Notes: a model not told the origin generated them from the sequence alone. Shown: positions 9,369 through 18,158, counted from the stretch's first letter. The stretch is 64,000 nucleotides of DNA from Actinoplanes lutulentus (GCF_003259845.1 NZ_QLMJ01000016.1:124001-188000), one strand, 5' to 3'. A program made the numbers and translations.

Positions 9369-10525
9369 CGGGTCTCCAGCACGTCACGCGCGATGATCAG
9401 CTTCATGATCTCGGTGGTGCCGCCGTAGATGGTGGTGACCCGGGTGTCGGCGTACGCGCGGGCAATCGGATATTCGAGCATGTAGCCGTACCCGCCGTGC
9501 AGTTGCAGGCAGCGGTCCACCAGGCGTTTGTGCATCTCGGTGGCCCACCACTTGGCCTTCGCCGCGTCCACCGCGGACAGCTCGTCACGGTTGAAGCGCA
9601 GCACCGCGTCGTCGACGTACGCCTGGGTGACCTCCAGTTCGGTGACCATCTCGGCGACGGCGAACTGGGTGTTCTGGAACTCGGCGAGCTGCTTGCCGAA
9701 CGCCCGGCGGTCCCGGACGTAATCGATCGTCCAGGCGAGGGCGGCGCGGGCTCCGGCGCACGCGGTGACGGCGATGTTGAGCCGTTCCAGGGGCAGGTGG
9801 GACATCAGCGCGTGCAGGCCGCGGCCCTCCTCGCCCAGCAGCGCGCCGGCGTCGAGGCGTACGTCGTCGAAGTGCAGTTCCGCGGTGTCCTGTGCTTTCA
9901 GGCCGAGTTTGCGCAGCTTGCGGCCCCGGGTGAACCCCGTGGTTCCGTTCTCCACGACGAACAGGCTGAAGGCGCCCTCGCCGGTGCGGGCCACCACGAT
10001 GACCAGGTCGGCGTTGATGCCGTTCGTGATGAAGGTCTTGGAGCCGTTGAGCAGCCAGCCGTCGCCGTCGCGGACCGCGGTGGCGCGGATGCCCTTCAGG
10101 TCGGAGCCGGTACCGGGCTCGGTCATCGCGATCGCGCCGATCCACTCGCCCGAGGCCAGCTTCGGCAGCCAGCGTTTGCGCTGCTCACCGGCGGCCAGGT
10201 CGATGAAGTACGGCAGGACGACGTCGGTCTGCGCGGCGAACCCGGCCGCCAGGGAGTTGGCACCGGCCCGGGCCGTCTCCTCGATCATCGCCATCCGGAA
10301 GCGATAGTCGGTGATGGCGCTGCCGCCGCAGTCCTCCGGCACCGGCAGCCCGAGATAGCCGAGCTGGCCGGCCAGCAGCCAGATGTCGCGCGGAATGTCG
10401 GCGGCCTCCTCCCAGTCGTCCACGTTCGCGGCGACCTCGCGGGCCACGAACGCTTTCACGCTGTCCCGGAACGCCTCGTGCTCGTCGTCGAACAGGGAAC
10501 GCCGCTCGTACAGGTCGGTCATCAC
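9365..10525 (-). CDS. Acyl-CoA dehydrogenase, first gene of the operon
   Basis: This is a 386-residue FAD enzyme. It contains AMTEPGTGSDLKGI, FITNG and the C-terminal block LHGGYGYMLEYPIARAYAD followed by IYGGTTEIMK, all typical of the family, with the catalytic glutamate expected in the last block. A second ATG at 10522 is equally plausible as start. It heads the minus-strand operon of dehydrogenase, kinase, dehydrogenase and kinase. The promoter region is shared with a divergent SDR gene and contains a TetR-type palindrome. Confidence 0.92.
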   Translation of the reverse strand: MMTDLYERRSLFDDEHEAFRDSVKAFVAREVAANVDDWEEAADIPRDIWLLAGQLGYLGLPVPEDCGGSAITDYRFRMAMIEETARAGANSLAAGFAAQTDVVLPYFIDLAAGEQRKRWLPKLASGEWIGAIAMTEPGTGSDLKGIRATAVRDGDGWLLNGSKTFITNGINADLVIVVARTGEGAFSLFVVENGTTGFTRGRKLRKLGLKAQDTAELHFDDVRLDAGALLGEEGRGLHALMSHLPLERLNIAVTACAGARAALAWTIDYVRDRRAFGKQLAEFQNTQFAVAEMVTELEVTQAYVDDAVLRFNRDELSAVDAAKAKWWATEMHKRLVDRCLQLHGGYGYMLEYPIARAYADTRVTTIYGGTTEIMKLIIARDVLETR

Positions 10526-10548
10526 CAGTGCCTCTCAGCGAGATTGAC

Positions 10549-10562
10549 TTAGCGAGCGCTAA
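10549..10562. promoter_or_regulatory. TetR-type operator between divergent lipid genes
   Basis: TTAGCGAGCGCTAA is a perfect inverted repeat (TTAGCG/CGCTAA, 2-bp centre) in the 80 bp between the acyl-CoA dehydrogenase operon and the SDR gene. Its position suits control of both directions. The TetR protein encoded at 11389 is the nearest candidate ligand-responsive repressor, by inference. Confidence 0.6.
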
Positions 10563-10605
10563 CTAGAATTCTGGGCGGATCGGGAACCGTCAAGAGGAGT
10601 CGTCG

Positions 10606-11367
10606 ATGGATGTCCTGAACGCTTTCCGGCTGGACGGGAAGGTTGCCCTGGTCACCGGGGCCAGTGCCGGGCTGGGTGCGGGGTTTGCGCGTACCCTCGC
10701 CGCCGCAGGCGCGGACGTGGCGCTCGTCGCGCGCCGGGCCGGGAGACTCGCGGAGCTCGCGGAGAAGTTGCGGGCCGCAGGCACGCGCGTGATCACCCAC
10801 GCTGCCGACGTCGGGGACGCGGAGCAGTGCCGGGCGGCGGTGGCGGCGGTCGTGTCCGAGTTCGGCAGGGTCGACGTGCTGATCAACAACGCCGGGATCG
10901 GGCATGCGGTGCCCGCGTCGCGGGAGACTCCGGAGGGGTTCGCGGCGGTGCTGCGGGTGAATCTGGGCGGGCCGTTCTGGATGGCGCAGGCCTGCGCGCC
11001 GCACATGCCGCACGGTTCGTCGATCGTCAATGTCGCCAGCGTGCTGGGGCACATCGCGCCGCCGTTCCCGCAAGCGGCCTATGCCGCGAGCAAGGCCGGC
11101 GTGCTCGGGCTGACCCGCGATCTGGCCCAGGAGTGGTCGGCGCGCAAGGGCATCCGGGTCAACGCTCTGTGCCCCGGCTATTTCGCCAGTGAGATGACCG
11201 AGAACGACGATGCCCAGCTGCGCGAGATGGTGGCGCGCAACAGCATGCTCGCGCGGTTCGGGGAACAGGGCGAACTCGACGGGGCGCTGCTGTTCCTGGC
11301 GTCGTCCGCGTCGTCCTATGTGACCGGGACCAGCCTGATCGTCGACGGTGGCATGGCCGCCCTCTAG
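10606..11367 (+). CDS. Short-chain dehydrogenase/reductase (SDR)
   Basis: The 253-residue classical SDR has cofactor loop TGASAGLG (17-24), NNAG motif (INNAGIG), a serine in NVASVLG and the YAASK catalytic pair. A strong AAGAGGAG site precedes the ATG. The likely role is oxidation or reduction of a hydroxyacyl or keto-acyl substrate, given divergent acyl-CoA dehydrogenases and a TetR gene 21 bp downstream. The specific substrate cannot be read from sequence. Confidence 0.9.
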   Translation: MDVLNAFRLDGKVALVTGASAGLGAGFARTLAAAGADVALVARRAGRLAELAEKLRAAGTRVITHAADVGDAEQCRAAVAAVVSEFGRVDVLINNAGIGHAVPASRETPEGFAAVLRVNLGGPFWMAQACAPHMPHGSSIVNVASVLGHIAPPFPQAAYAASKAGVLGLTRDLAQEWSARKGIRVNALCPGYFASEMTENDDAQLREMVARNSMLARFGEQGELDGALLFLASSASSYVTGTSLIVDGGMAAL

Positions 11368-11388
11368 GATTTTCCCAGGGAGGGTTAC

Positions 11389-11979
11389 TTGAGGCAGTGG
11401 ACGCACTATCCCGCTCTCGATCTGTCGCCGATTCTCGCGGTGTCGCTCGATCAGATCGTCCGGCACGGTTACGACGCCACCAGCGTCCGCAAGATCGCCG
11501 CCGAGGTCGGGGTGACCGTGCCCGCGCTGTACTACCACTTCGAGAACAAGCAGGCCATCCTGATGGCGCTGCTCGACCACGCCATGACGACGGTGACCGC
11601 GCATGTCGACGCCGCCGTCGCCGAGGCCGGACCCGATCCGGTGGCCCGGCTCAGCGGCGCGGTCGAGGCGATCGTGCTCTACATGGCCCACCACCGTGAC
11701 CTGGCGTTTCTCGACTCGGAACGCCGGTCGCTGAGCCCGGCGAACCTGGCGCGGTACGTGGAGCACCGCGATCGGATCGAGGGGCTGCTGCGCGACGCGA
11801 TCGTCTCCGGGTGCCGTGCCGGTGTCTTCCGGACCCCGGCGCCGGCGGTCTGCGGGCGCGCGATCCTCGCGATGTGCCAGGGGGTGGCCGGCTGGTTCGA
11901 CCCGAGCGGCCCGAAGAAAGCCGAGGAGACCGCGGCGGATTACGTCCGGATCGCGCTGGCCGCTGTGGAGTCAGCGTAG
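11389..11979 (+). CDS. TetR-family regulator
   Basis: The 196-residue protein starts with TTG behind GGGAGG. The N-terminal helix-turn-helix reads TSVRKIAAEVGVTVPALYYHFENKQAILM, which is the TetR signature; the remainder is a helical ligand domain. It follows the SDR gene by 21 bp and probably binds the palindrome at 10549-10562, controlling SDR and the opposite acyl-CoA dehydrogenase operon. Ligands of such regulators are often acyl-CoAs; that is inference here. Confidence 0.88.
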   Translation: MRQWTHYPALDLSPILAVSLDQIVRHGYDATSVRKIAAEVGVTVPALYYHFENKQAILMALLDHAMTTVTAHVDAAVAEAGPDPVARLSGAVEAIVLYMAHHRDLAFLDSERRSLSPANLARYVEHRDRIEGLLRDAIVSGCRAGVFRTPAPAVCGRAILAMCQGVAGWFDPSGPKKAEETAADYVRIALAAVESA

Positions 11980-11998
11980 ACCGTTATTGTCTGTGTCC

Positions 11999-12613
11999 AT
12001 GACGATTACCAGCTCCCGGGCCGACCGCACGCGGGAGTCCCGGTCCCGGATCCTCGACGCCGCGGTCACCTGCCTGCTGCGTGACGGGTACGCCCGGACC
12101 AGCACGATCTCCATCCAGGCCGAGGCCGGGATGTCACGGGGCCGGATGCTGCATCAGTTCCCGTCCAAGGAGGAGCTGCTGGTCGCGGCGGCACACCACA
12201 TCTTCGCGGCGCAGCTGGAGCAGCCGGTGCCGGTCGGGCTGACCGAGCAGATCGCTGACGCCCGCGGGCCGGGTGAGCGGATCGCCGTGGTGGTGGACGT
12301 ATTGTGGGCGACGTTTCAGGAGCCCAGTTTCTGGGCGGCTACCGAGTTGTGGGTCGCCGCGCGTACCGAACCGGCCCTGGCCGAGGCGATCCGGCCGGCC
12401 GAGAAACGCCTGGGCCGGGCGATCTGGACGCGGATGGATGACCTGTTCGGGCCGGACCTGGTGGGGCGGCCGCTGTATCTGCCGGTGCGGCCGGTGCTGT
12501 TCACGAGCATGCGGGGGACGGCGCTGAGTTATGCGTTCGACGCCCGTGATCCGGGGTCGGAGCCGTTGCTGGAGCACTGGAAAGAGATCGCGCGGCATGT
12601 GCTGCTTTCCTGA
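11999..12613 (+). CDS. TetR-family regulator of the downstream lipid operon (inferred)
   Basis: The start is the ATG at 11999, giving 204 residues; the open frame upstream overlaps the previous gene. The DNA-binding helix region is TSTISIQAEAGMSRGRMLHQFPSKEELL. It sits directly before a three-enzyme operon whose promoter has an inverted repeat (12612-12636). A related half site (ATTGTCTGTGTC) lies just before its own start codon, suggesting autoregulation. The effector is unknown. Confidence 0.85.
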   Translation: MTITSSRADRTRESRSRILDAAVTCLLRDGYARTSTISIQAEAGMSRGRMLHQFPSKEELLVAAAHHIFAAQLEQPVPVGLTEQIADARGPGERIAVVVDVLWATFQEPSFWAATELWVAARTEPALAEAIRPAEKRLGRAIWTRMDDLFGPDLVGRPLYLPVRPVLFTSMRGTALSYAFDARDPGSEPLLEHWKEIARHVLLS

Positions 12614-12636
12614 AACAGACAGTCTTGACTGTTTCC
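12612..12636. promoter_or_regulatory. TetR-type inverted repeat upstream of SDR/NMO/ECH operon
   Basis: Nested symmetry is seen here: outer arms GAAACAG...CTGTTTC and inner arms ACAGTC/GACTGT with a TT centre. It lies between the TetR gene and the SDR gene it precedes, so it is probably that regulator's operator. Confidence 0.6.
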
Positions 12637-12685
12637 GCGTTGACGGGTGAGACTCGGGGTCGTCCAGACTTCGAAGGGGATCTCT

Positions 12686-13432
12686 GTGAGACTCAGTCAG
12701 CACGACGTCGCCCTTGTCACCGGCGGCGCCTCCGGTCTCGGCCTCGCCACCGCCCGGGCCCTCGCCGCGACCGGCGCTCAGGTGGTGATCGTCGACCTGC
12801 CGTCCTCCGACGGCAAAGCACTCGGTTTTCACTTCCACGCCGGCGACGTGACCAGCGAGGAGTCGGTGAGTGCCGCGCTCGAACTCGCCGCCGGGCTGGG
12901 GCAACTGCGGGTCGTGGTGAACTGCGCCGGCATCGGCACGCCGGCCCGGGTGCGCGGCAAGAACGGGCCGTTCCCCCTCGATCTGTTCCGCCGGACCGTC
13001 GAGGTCAATCTGATCGGCAGTTTCAACGTGATCCGGCTGGCAGCCGCGCTGCTGGCCGATGCCACTCCCGTCGACGGCGAACGCGGCGTCATCGTCAACA
13101 CCGCCTCGGTCGCCGCTTTCGAGGGCCAGATCGGCCAGGCGGCCTACTCCGCCTCCAAAGGCGGCATCGTCGGCATGACCCTCCCGATCGCCCGCGAACT
13201 CGCCTCGTCGCTGATCCGGGTCGTCACCATCGCGCCGGGGCTGTTCGAGACACCGCTGCTGGGAGGGTTGCCCGAGGAGGCGCGACTCTCGCTCGGCGCG
13301 CAGGTCCCGCACCCGGCGCGGCTGGGCAAACCCTCCGAGTACGCCGATCTCGTCAACTTCATCGTCGGCAACCCGATGATCAACGGCGAGACGATCCGGC
13401 TCGACGGCGCGATCCGGATGGCACCGCGATGA
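12686..13432 (+). CDS. SDR, 3-hydroxyacyl-CoA dehydrogenase type-2-like
   Basis: The start is taken as the GTG at 12686 behind an AAGGGGA site, giving 248 residues; a GTG 13 codons earlier is possible. The cofactor loop is TGGASGLG, the catalytic residues are NTASVAAFEG and YSASK, and the stretch around RGKNGPFPLDLFRR resembles the HSD17B10 group that oxidises 3-hydroxyacyl-CoAs. It overlaps the next gene by ATGA. With the enoyl-CoA hydratase two genes on, it would supply consecutive beta-oxidation steps. Confidence 0.85.
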   Translation: MRLSQHDVALVTGGASGLGLATARALAATGAQVVIVDLPSSDGKALGFHFHAGDVTSEESVSAALELAAGLGQLRVVVNCAGIGTPARVRGKNGPFPLDLFRRTVEVNLIGSFNVIRLAAALLADATPVDGERGVIVNTASVAAFEGQIGQAAYSASKGGIVGMTLPIARELASSLIRVVTIAPGLFETPLLGGLPEEARLSLGAQVPHPARLGKPSEYADLVNFIVGNPMINGETIRLDGAIRMAPR

Positions 13433-14406
13433 GCGCTTTGAAGACGCGTTTCACCGAGGCCTTCGGGATCCGCCACCCCATCGTGCAGGGCGGCATGCAG
13501 TGGGTCGGCCGCGCCGAACTCGCCGCCGCCGTCTCCCAGGCCGGCGGCCTCGGCATGATCACCGCGTTGACCCAGCCCACGCCCGCCGCTCTGGCGACCG
13601 AGATCGAGCGCTGCCGCAAACTCACCGACCAGCCGTTCGGCGTCAACCTGACGATCCTGCCCGCGATCACGCCGCCGCCCTACGACGAATACCGCCGGGT
13701 CATCGTCGACTCCGGCGTCACCATCGTGGAGACCGCCGGCTCCAACCCGGAACCCCACATGGAGATGTTCCGCGCCAACAACATCAAGATCATTCACAAA
13801 TGTACGAGTGTCCGGCACGCCCGGAAAGCCGAGGCCGTCGGCGTCGACGCGGTCAGCATCGACGGGTTCGAGTGCGCCGGCCATCCGGGTGAGGACGACA
13901 TCCCCGGCCTGGTCCTGATCCCGGCCGCGACCGACCGGCTCAGCATCCCGGTCCTCGCCTCCGGCGGATTCGCCGACGCCCGCGGCCTGGTCGCGGCCCT
14001 GGCGCTCGGCGCGGACGGCATCAACATGGGCAGCCGGTTCATGTGCACCGTCGAGTCCCCGATCCACGACAAGGTCAAGCAGGCCATCGTCGACGGCGAC
14101 GAACGCGGCACCCAGCTGATCTTCCGGCAGCTGCGCAACACCGCCCGGGTGGCCGGCAACGCGGTCAGCCGGGACGTCGTGGAGATCCTGCAGGGCGGCG
14201 GTACCTTCCCGGACATCGCACCGCTGGTCGCCGGGTCCCGGGGCCGCAAGGTCTTCGAGGACGGCGACCTGGACGCCGGGATCTGGACCGTGGGCATGGT
14301 GCAGGGGTTGATCAACGACATCCCGACGTGTGCCGTCCTGGTGGACCGCATCATCGCGGAGGCGTCTTCGATCATCTCGCGGCGCCTGAGCGAGCTGGTC
14401 GCATGA
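13429..14406 (+). CDS. Nitronate monooxygenase-like FMN TIM-barrel oxidoreductase
   Basis: This 325-residue protein has HPIVQGGMQWVG at the N-terminus, GFECAGHPGEDD in the middle and PVLASGGFADARG plus ADGINMGSRF for phosphate binding of FMN, as in nitronate monooxygenases and related 2-nitropropane dioxygenase-like enzymes. In lipid operons these proteins may act on enoyl-type substrates rather than nitronates, so the reaction is uncertain. ATGA overlaps at both ends couple it to the SDR and the hydratase. Confidence 0.85.
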   Translation: MSALKTRFTEAFGIRHPIVQGGMQWVGRAELAAAVSQAGGLGMITALTQPTPAALATEIERCRKLTDQPFGVNLTILPAITPPPYDEYRRVIVDSGVTIVETAGSNPEPHMEMFRANNIKIIHKCTSVRHARKAEAVGVDAVSIDGFECAGHPGEDDIPGLVLIPAATDRLSIPVLASGGFADARGLVAALALGADGINMGSRFMCTVESPIHDKVKQAIVDGDERGTQLIFRQLRNTARVAGNAVSRDVVEILQGGGTFPDIAPLVAGSRGRKVFEDGDLDAGIWTVGMVQGLINDIPTCAVLVDRIIAEASSIISRRLSELVA

Positions 14407-15167
14407 GTGACATCAGCTGCCACCGGGACGGGCCGGTCCTGCGTCTGACCTTCAACCGGCCGCACGTGCTCAACGCCGTGACCCCGGCCGTCCTCGACGA
14501 CCTGACCGAGCTGCTCACCGAGACCGCCGAGGACCCGTCGGTCCGGGTGATCGTGCTCGCCGGGGCAGGCCGGGCGTTCAGCTCCGGCGCCGATCTCACG
14601 GCCGTCTCCGACCTGCCACCGGAAGCGACCCTGCAGGCCGCGAACCGGCTGATCCGCTGCCTGGGCACCCTCCCGCAGCCGGTCGTCGCCGCCGTGCAGG
14701 GCCCGGCCGCCGGAGTGGGCGCGTCCATCGCCCTGGCCTGCGACCTGGTGCTGGCCTCGACGACCGCGTTCTTCCAGCTCGCCTTCGTCAACATCGGCCT
14801 GATGCCGGACGGCGGCGCGACCCTGCTCGTCCCGGCGAACATCGGCCGCGCCCGAGCCCTGCGCCTGGCGCTGCTGGGCGAACGCCTGCCCGCGGCTCTC
14901 GCCGCCGATTGGGGCCTGATCCACCAGGTCGTCGAGCCGCCGGAACTCGCCGGCGCCGTGGACGAGCTCGCCACCCGGCTGTCCCGGGCCGCTCCACTCG
15001 CCCTCGCCGCCGCCAAACGGGCGGTCAACGCGGCGACGCTGGGCGGCCTGGAGGACAGCCTGGAGCGCGAGCTGATCGGCCAGTCGGCGCTGCTGGGCAG
15101 CGAGGACTTCCAGTCCGCGGTGACGGCCTTCCGGGACAAGCAGACGCCGTACTTCGCGGGCCGATGA
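14403..15167 (+). CDS. Enoyl-CoA hydratase/isomerase
   Basis: The 254-residue crotonase-fold protein contains the oxyanion-hole segments AFSSGADL and GPAAGVGASIALACDLVLAS, and the FVNIGLMPDGG loop that carries one acidic catalytic position in this family. It should hydrate or isomerise an enoyl-CoA. It overlaps the upstream and downstream genes by 4 bp each, so it belongs firmly to the TetR-controlled operon. Confidence 0.9.
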   Translation: MSDISCHRDGPVLRLTFNRPHVLNAVTPAVLDDLTELLTETAEDPSVRVIVLAGAGRAFSSGADLTAVSDLPPEATLQAANRLIRCLGTLPQPVVAAVQGPAAGVGASIALACDLVLASTTAFFQLAFVNIGLMPDGGATLLVPANIGRARALRLALLGERLPAALAADWGLIHQVVEPPELAGAVDELATRLSRAAPLALAAAKRAVNAATLGGLEDSLERELIGQSALLGSEDFQSAVTAFRDKQTPYFAGR

Positions 15168-15421
15168 CCGGAGAGACCCTGATGGACGGTGACGAGGTAG
15201 GCGCCCGGCTGCGGCGCTGGCGGCTCCGCCGGGGGCTCACCCAGCGCGTCCTCGGCGAACTCGCCGGTTACACCCAGGGATACATCGCACAGATCGAGAA
15301 CGGGCTCGCGCCGCTGGACCGCCGGGCCACCCGGGAGTCGCTCGCCCGGGTCCTGCAGATCCCGGTGGGCGAGCTGACCGACCGGCCCGGCGACGATCGG
15401 CGCCTGGTCCCGGGCCGTTAG
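15164..15421 (+). CDS. Short XRE helix-turn-helix protein
   Basis: An ATGA overlap with the hydratase gives 85 residues; an ATG at 15182 behind GGAGAG is an alternative. Almost the whole protein is an XRE domain (RLRRWRLRRGLTQRVLGELAG, then YIAQIENG). It reads like the N-terminus of much longer actinomycete HTH/TPR proteins but stops after PGDDRRLVPGR, so it is either a stand-alone HTH protein or a truncated remnant. Its stop overlaps the convergent VOC gene by 4 bp. Confidence 0.65.
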   Translation: MTGETLMDGDEVGARLRRWRLRRGLTQRVLGELAGYTQGYIAQIENGLAPLDRRATRESLARVLQIPVGELTDRPGDDRRLVPGR

Positions 15422-15804
15422 AGGGCGGCCTCGGCCTTGCCGCGCATGATGCAGAACTCGTTGCCCTCCGGGTCGGCGAGCACCGCCCACCCCGCTCCAT
15501 CCGGCTTGCGCCGGTCGTCCACCACGGTCGCGCCCAGCTCGATGATCCGCGCCAGCTCCTCGTCCCGGGTGCCGTCGGCGGGGCGCAGGTCGAAGTGGAG
15601 CCGGTTCTTGCCCTGCTTCGCGTCCGGCACCTCGACGAAGAGCAGCCGGTGCCGCCCGTCCGCGGAGAAGATCAGGCACTCCTCGTGACCCGGCTCGTTC
15701 GGGTCCTCCGGGTCCTCCCGGTAATCCAGAACGCCCTGCCACCACCGGGACAGGGCGTACGCGTCGGTGCAGTCCACGTTGGTGTGATCGATATAGGAGA
15801 CCAT
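15418..15804 (-). CDS. VOC-family (glyoxalase/bleomycin-resistance fold) protein
   Basis: The start is placed at the ATG at 15804, giving 128 residues; upstream codons read as noise. It shows the VOC layout: YIDHTNVDCTDAYALSRWWQ near the start, LHFDLRPADG in the middle and WAVLADPEGNEFCIMR at the end. It is a metal-dependent enzyme or a small-molecule binding protein; the metal residues are only partly clear. No function can be assigned. Confidence 0.8.
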   Translation of the reverse strand: MVSYIDHTNVDCTDAYALSRWWQGVLDYREDPEDPNEPGHEECLIFSADGRHRLLFVEVPDAKQGKNRLHFDLRPADGTRDEELARIIELGATVVDDRRKPDGAGWAVLADPEGNEFCIMRGKAEAAL

Positions 15805-15934
15805 CACAAGATCGTCCCATGGACGCGATCGAGCGGCGCCTATCGGCCAGGACGACGCCGCGCGGCCGCGGGATCGACAGAAGATGATCAAGGGCCGTAT
15901 CCTCGGGCGGCATTCACGACACGGGGGCTACATC

Positions 15935-17383
15935 ATGGGTTCGCTTCATCTTCTCGCGGCGGTATCGCTGCTCGGTCCATCGGTCGCCGCGGCGCCGGAC
16001 GACATCACACCTCCGGTCGTGACCTCCACCGGTCTCTCCGACGGCCAGTCCGTCGGACGGGGTCAGCGCCTCCACCCGATCTGGACCGACGACTCCGGCG
16101 TCACCAAGGTCGACCTGCTGCTGAACGGCGTCGTCGTCCGCACCTACTCGGACGGCAAGCAGAACCAGGGCGTCTACCTGACGGTGCCGGCCAAGCTGCA
16201 CGGCACCGACGCGGACGTCACGGTCCGGGCCTTCGACGCGGCCGGAAACCACGGCGAGGCCACCAGCCGGGTCCGCGTCGACACCCAGAACCCGCTGGCC
16301 ACCGTCTCGCCACCGCTGGAGTCGTTCATCGGCGGCGTAACCACCTTCACCGCGACCGGCGTCTCCAGCGACCTCGCGCGGATCTCCCTCTGGGATTACG
16401 CGACCGGGCGCGAGGTGGCCTCGGCCACGGCCGCCCCCTGGACGATGACGTGGGACACGGCCGGACGCGACGGTGGGGCCTGGGTGCAGTTCCAACTCAC
16501 CGACAAGGTGGGAAACGTCGCCCTCATCTCCGGCTTCTACGCCATCGACAACACCGGACCGGCCATCTCCCGGCTTGAATTCCCGCGGCAACCGGACGGC
16601 AGCGTCGTGGACGGCCGGATCAGCGGCCGGTCCCGGCTGACCGCCGGGGTCTACGGCCCTTCCCCGCTCGACCGGGTCGAATGGTGGGTGGACGGAACGC
16701 TGCGGTCGACGAACCGCACTCCGGAGGACGGCTCGTACCCGGCTCCCTTCTTCGACTGGGACACCCGGGGCCAGAACCGGACGGCCGTGCTCCAGGTCCG
16801 CGCCTACGACACGCTCGGCCATCGGGCGACCATCACCCGCCGCATCGCCATCGACAACACCGGACCGGCGATCACCGCGATCACGCCGGGCAACCGGGCC
16901 CTCGTGCGCGGTGGCACGATCCGCACCACGGTGCAGGGCGCCGACCCGTCCGGCATCCGTGAGGCGTACCTGCTGGACGCCTACACCGTGACCACGCCGC
17001 CATACACGATCCAGGCCTCGGCCGGTAAGGACGGCCTGCGCACGCTGACCTGGACGCTCACCGACCGGCTCGGCAACACGACCACGGCCAGACGGGTCGT
17101 CGTCGTGGACAACACCAAGCCGAAGGCGAAGATCACCAAAGCCCCGGCCGGCGGCGCGAAGGTCAAGGGAACTGTCAAGATCGCGGTTTCCGCCACCGAC
17201 CGCAACGGCATCAACCGGGTCGAACTGCTGATCAACGGCAAGGTCGTCGCGAAGGACGCCAAGGGGCCGTACACCTTCTCCGTCAAGACCAAGAAGTACG
17301 GGAAGAAGATCAAGGTCCAGATCCGTGTGTACGACAAGGCAGGCAACGTCACGAAGACCAAAACCCGGACCTGGCGTCGATAA
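15935..17383 (+). CDS. Secreted protein with repeated bacterial Ig-like domains
   Basis: The ATG at 15935 follows an ACGGGGG site and begins a signal peptide (hydrophobic stretch LLAAVSLLGPSVAAAP), giving 482 residues; an upstream ATG at 15884 is less likely. Repeats built around VRAFDAAGNHG, QLTDKVGNVA, RAYDTLGHRA, TLTDRLGNTT and RVYDKAGNVT, each often followed by VDNTxP/IDNTGP linkers, indicate about five tandem Ig-like domains. The C-terminus is lysine-rich with no sorting signal. It is probably an exported cell-surface or matrix protein. Confidence 0.85.
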   Translation: MGSLHLLAAVSLLGPSVAAAPDDITPPVVTSTGLSDGQSVGRGQRLHPIWTDDSGVTKVDLLLNGVVVRTYSDGKQNQGVYLTVPAKLHGTDADVTVRAFDAAGNHGEATSRVRVDTQNPLATVSPPLESFIGGVTTFTATGVSSDLARISLWDYATGREVASATAAPWTMTWDTAGRDGGAWVQFQLTDKVGNVALISGFYAIDNTGPAISRLEFPRQPDGSVVDGRISGRSRLTAGVYGPSPLDRVEWWVDGTLRSTNRTPEDGSYPAPFFDWDTRGQNRTAVLQVRAYDTLGHRATITRRIAIDNTGPAITAITPGNRALVRGGTIRTTVQGADPSGIREAYLLDAYTVTTPPYTIQASAGKDGLRTLTWTLTDRLGNTTTARRVVVVDNTKPKAKITKAPAGGAKVKGTVKIAVSATDRNGINRVELLINGKVVAKDAKGPYTFSVKTKKYGKKIKVQIRVYDKAGNVTKTKTRTWRR

Positions 17384-17426
17384 ACGGGTGAAGGCGAATC
17401 GGGCCCGCGTGTCGTATTGTCGGACG

Positions 17427-18158
17427 GTGCCCGATCCCGTGACCAGCCGCAGCAGCGCGGCCACCAAGCGTCCTGCCGCCGGCCCGCTGCGCAACAGCGC
17501 CCTCAGCCAGCCGCTCAAGACGAAGGCCGAGAAACGCGCCGAGGCCAAGGCCAACAAGGCGCGCGCCCAGGCCCGGCAGAAACGAAACCAGACGCTGACC
17601 GTGGTCGGCTCCGCGGTGGTCGTGCTGGCTCTCGTCGTCGGGCTGATCGCGTGGATCAGCAACACGTCGTCGAACTCGACGGTGGCCCCGGCCGCCGCGA
17701 GCGCGGAGGCCGCCGCCGCTCCCACTGCGACCGAGCCCGCCGCGACCGAGCCGGCCGCGGCGTTCCCGCCGGTGCCGGACGGCGCCGACCCGGCCCTGAG
17801 CACGAAGCCGGCCGCGACAAAGGGCTCCGGCACGCTCAGCAAGCTCACGACGAAGACCCTCATCGAGGGCAAGGGCGCGGCGGTCGAGTCCGGCCAGACG
17901 ATCAACGTGAACTACGTGGGCGTCACCTACGCCGACGGCAAGGAGTTCGACTCGTCCTGGAGCCGCTCGGAGGCGTTCAGCTTCCAGATCGGCAGCGGCG
18001 GCGTCATCCAGGGCTGGGACCAGGGCCTGATCGGGGTCAAGGTCGGCAGCCGGGTCCAGCTCGACATCCCGGCCGACCTGGCGTACGGCGACAACCCGAC
18101 CGGCGGCCAGCCGGCCGGCGCGCTGCGCTTCATCGTCGACGTCCTGTCAGCCTCCTGA
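17427..18158 (+). CDS. Membrane-anchored FKBP-type peptidyl-prolyl cis-trans isomerase
   Basis: The start is the GTG at 17427 (243 residues). A basic, Ala/Lys-rich cytoplasmic segment is followed by one transmembrane helix (VVGSAVVVLALVVGLIAWI), an Ala/Pro-rich linker and a C-terminal FKBP domain (VNYVGVTYADGKEFDSSW, VIQGWDQGLIGVKVGSR, IPADLAYG). It should act as a proline isomerase/chaperone on the outer face of the membrane. A perfect palindrome just after the stop (18161-18180) may terminate it. Confidence 0.9.
   Translation: MPDPVTSRSSAATKRPAAGPLRNSALSQPLKTKAEKRAEAKANKARAQARQKRNQTLTVVGSAVVVLALVVGLIAWISNTSSNSTVAPAAASAEAAAAPTATEPAATEPAAAFPPVPDGADPALSTKPAATKGSGTLSKLTTKTLIEGKGAAVESGQTINVNYVGVTYADGKEFDSSWSRSEAFSFQIGSGGVIQGWDQGLIGVKVGSRVQLDIPADLAYGDNPTGGQPAGALRFIVDVLSAS

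Noticed and set aside
15914..17905. Long minus-strand ORF (over 600 codons)
   Set aside because: It is the antisense shadow of the Ig-repeat and FKBP genes, which have signal/transmembrane segments, ribosome-binding sites and family motifs.
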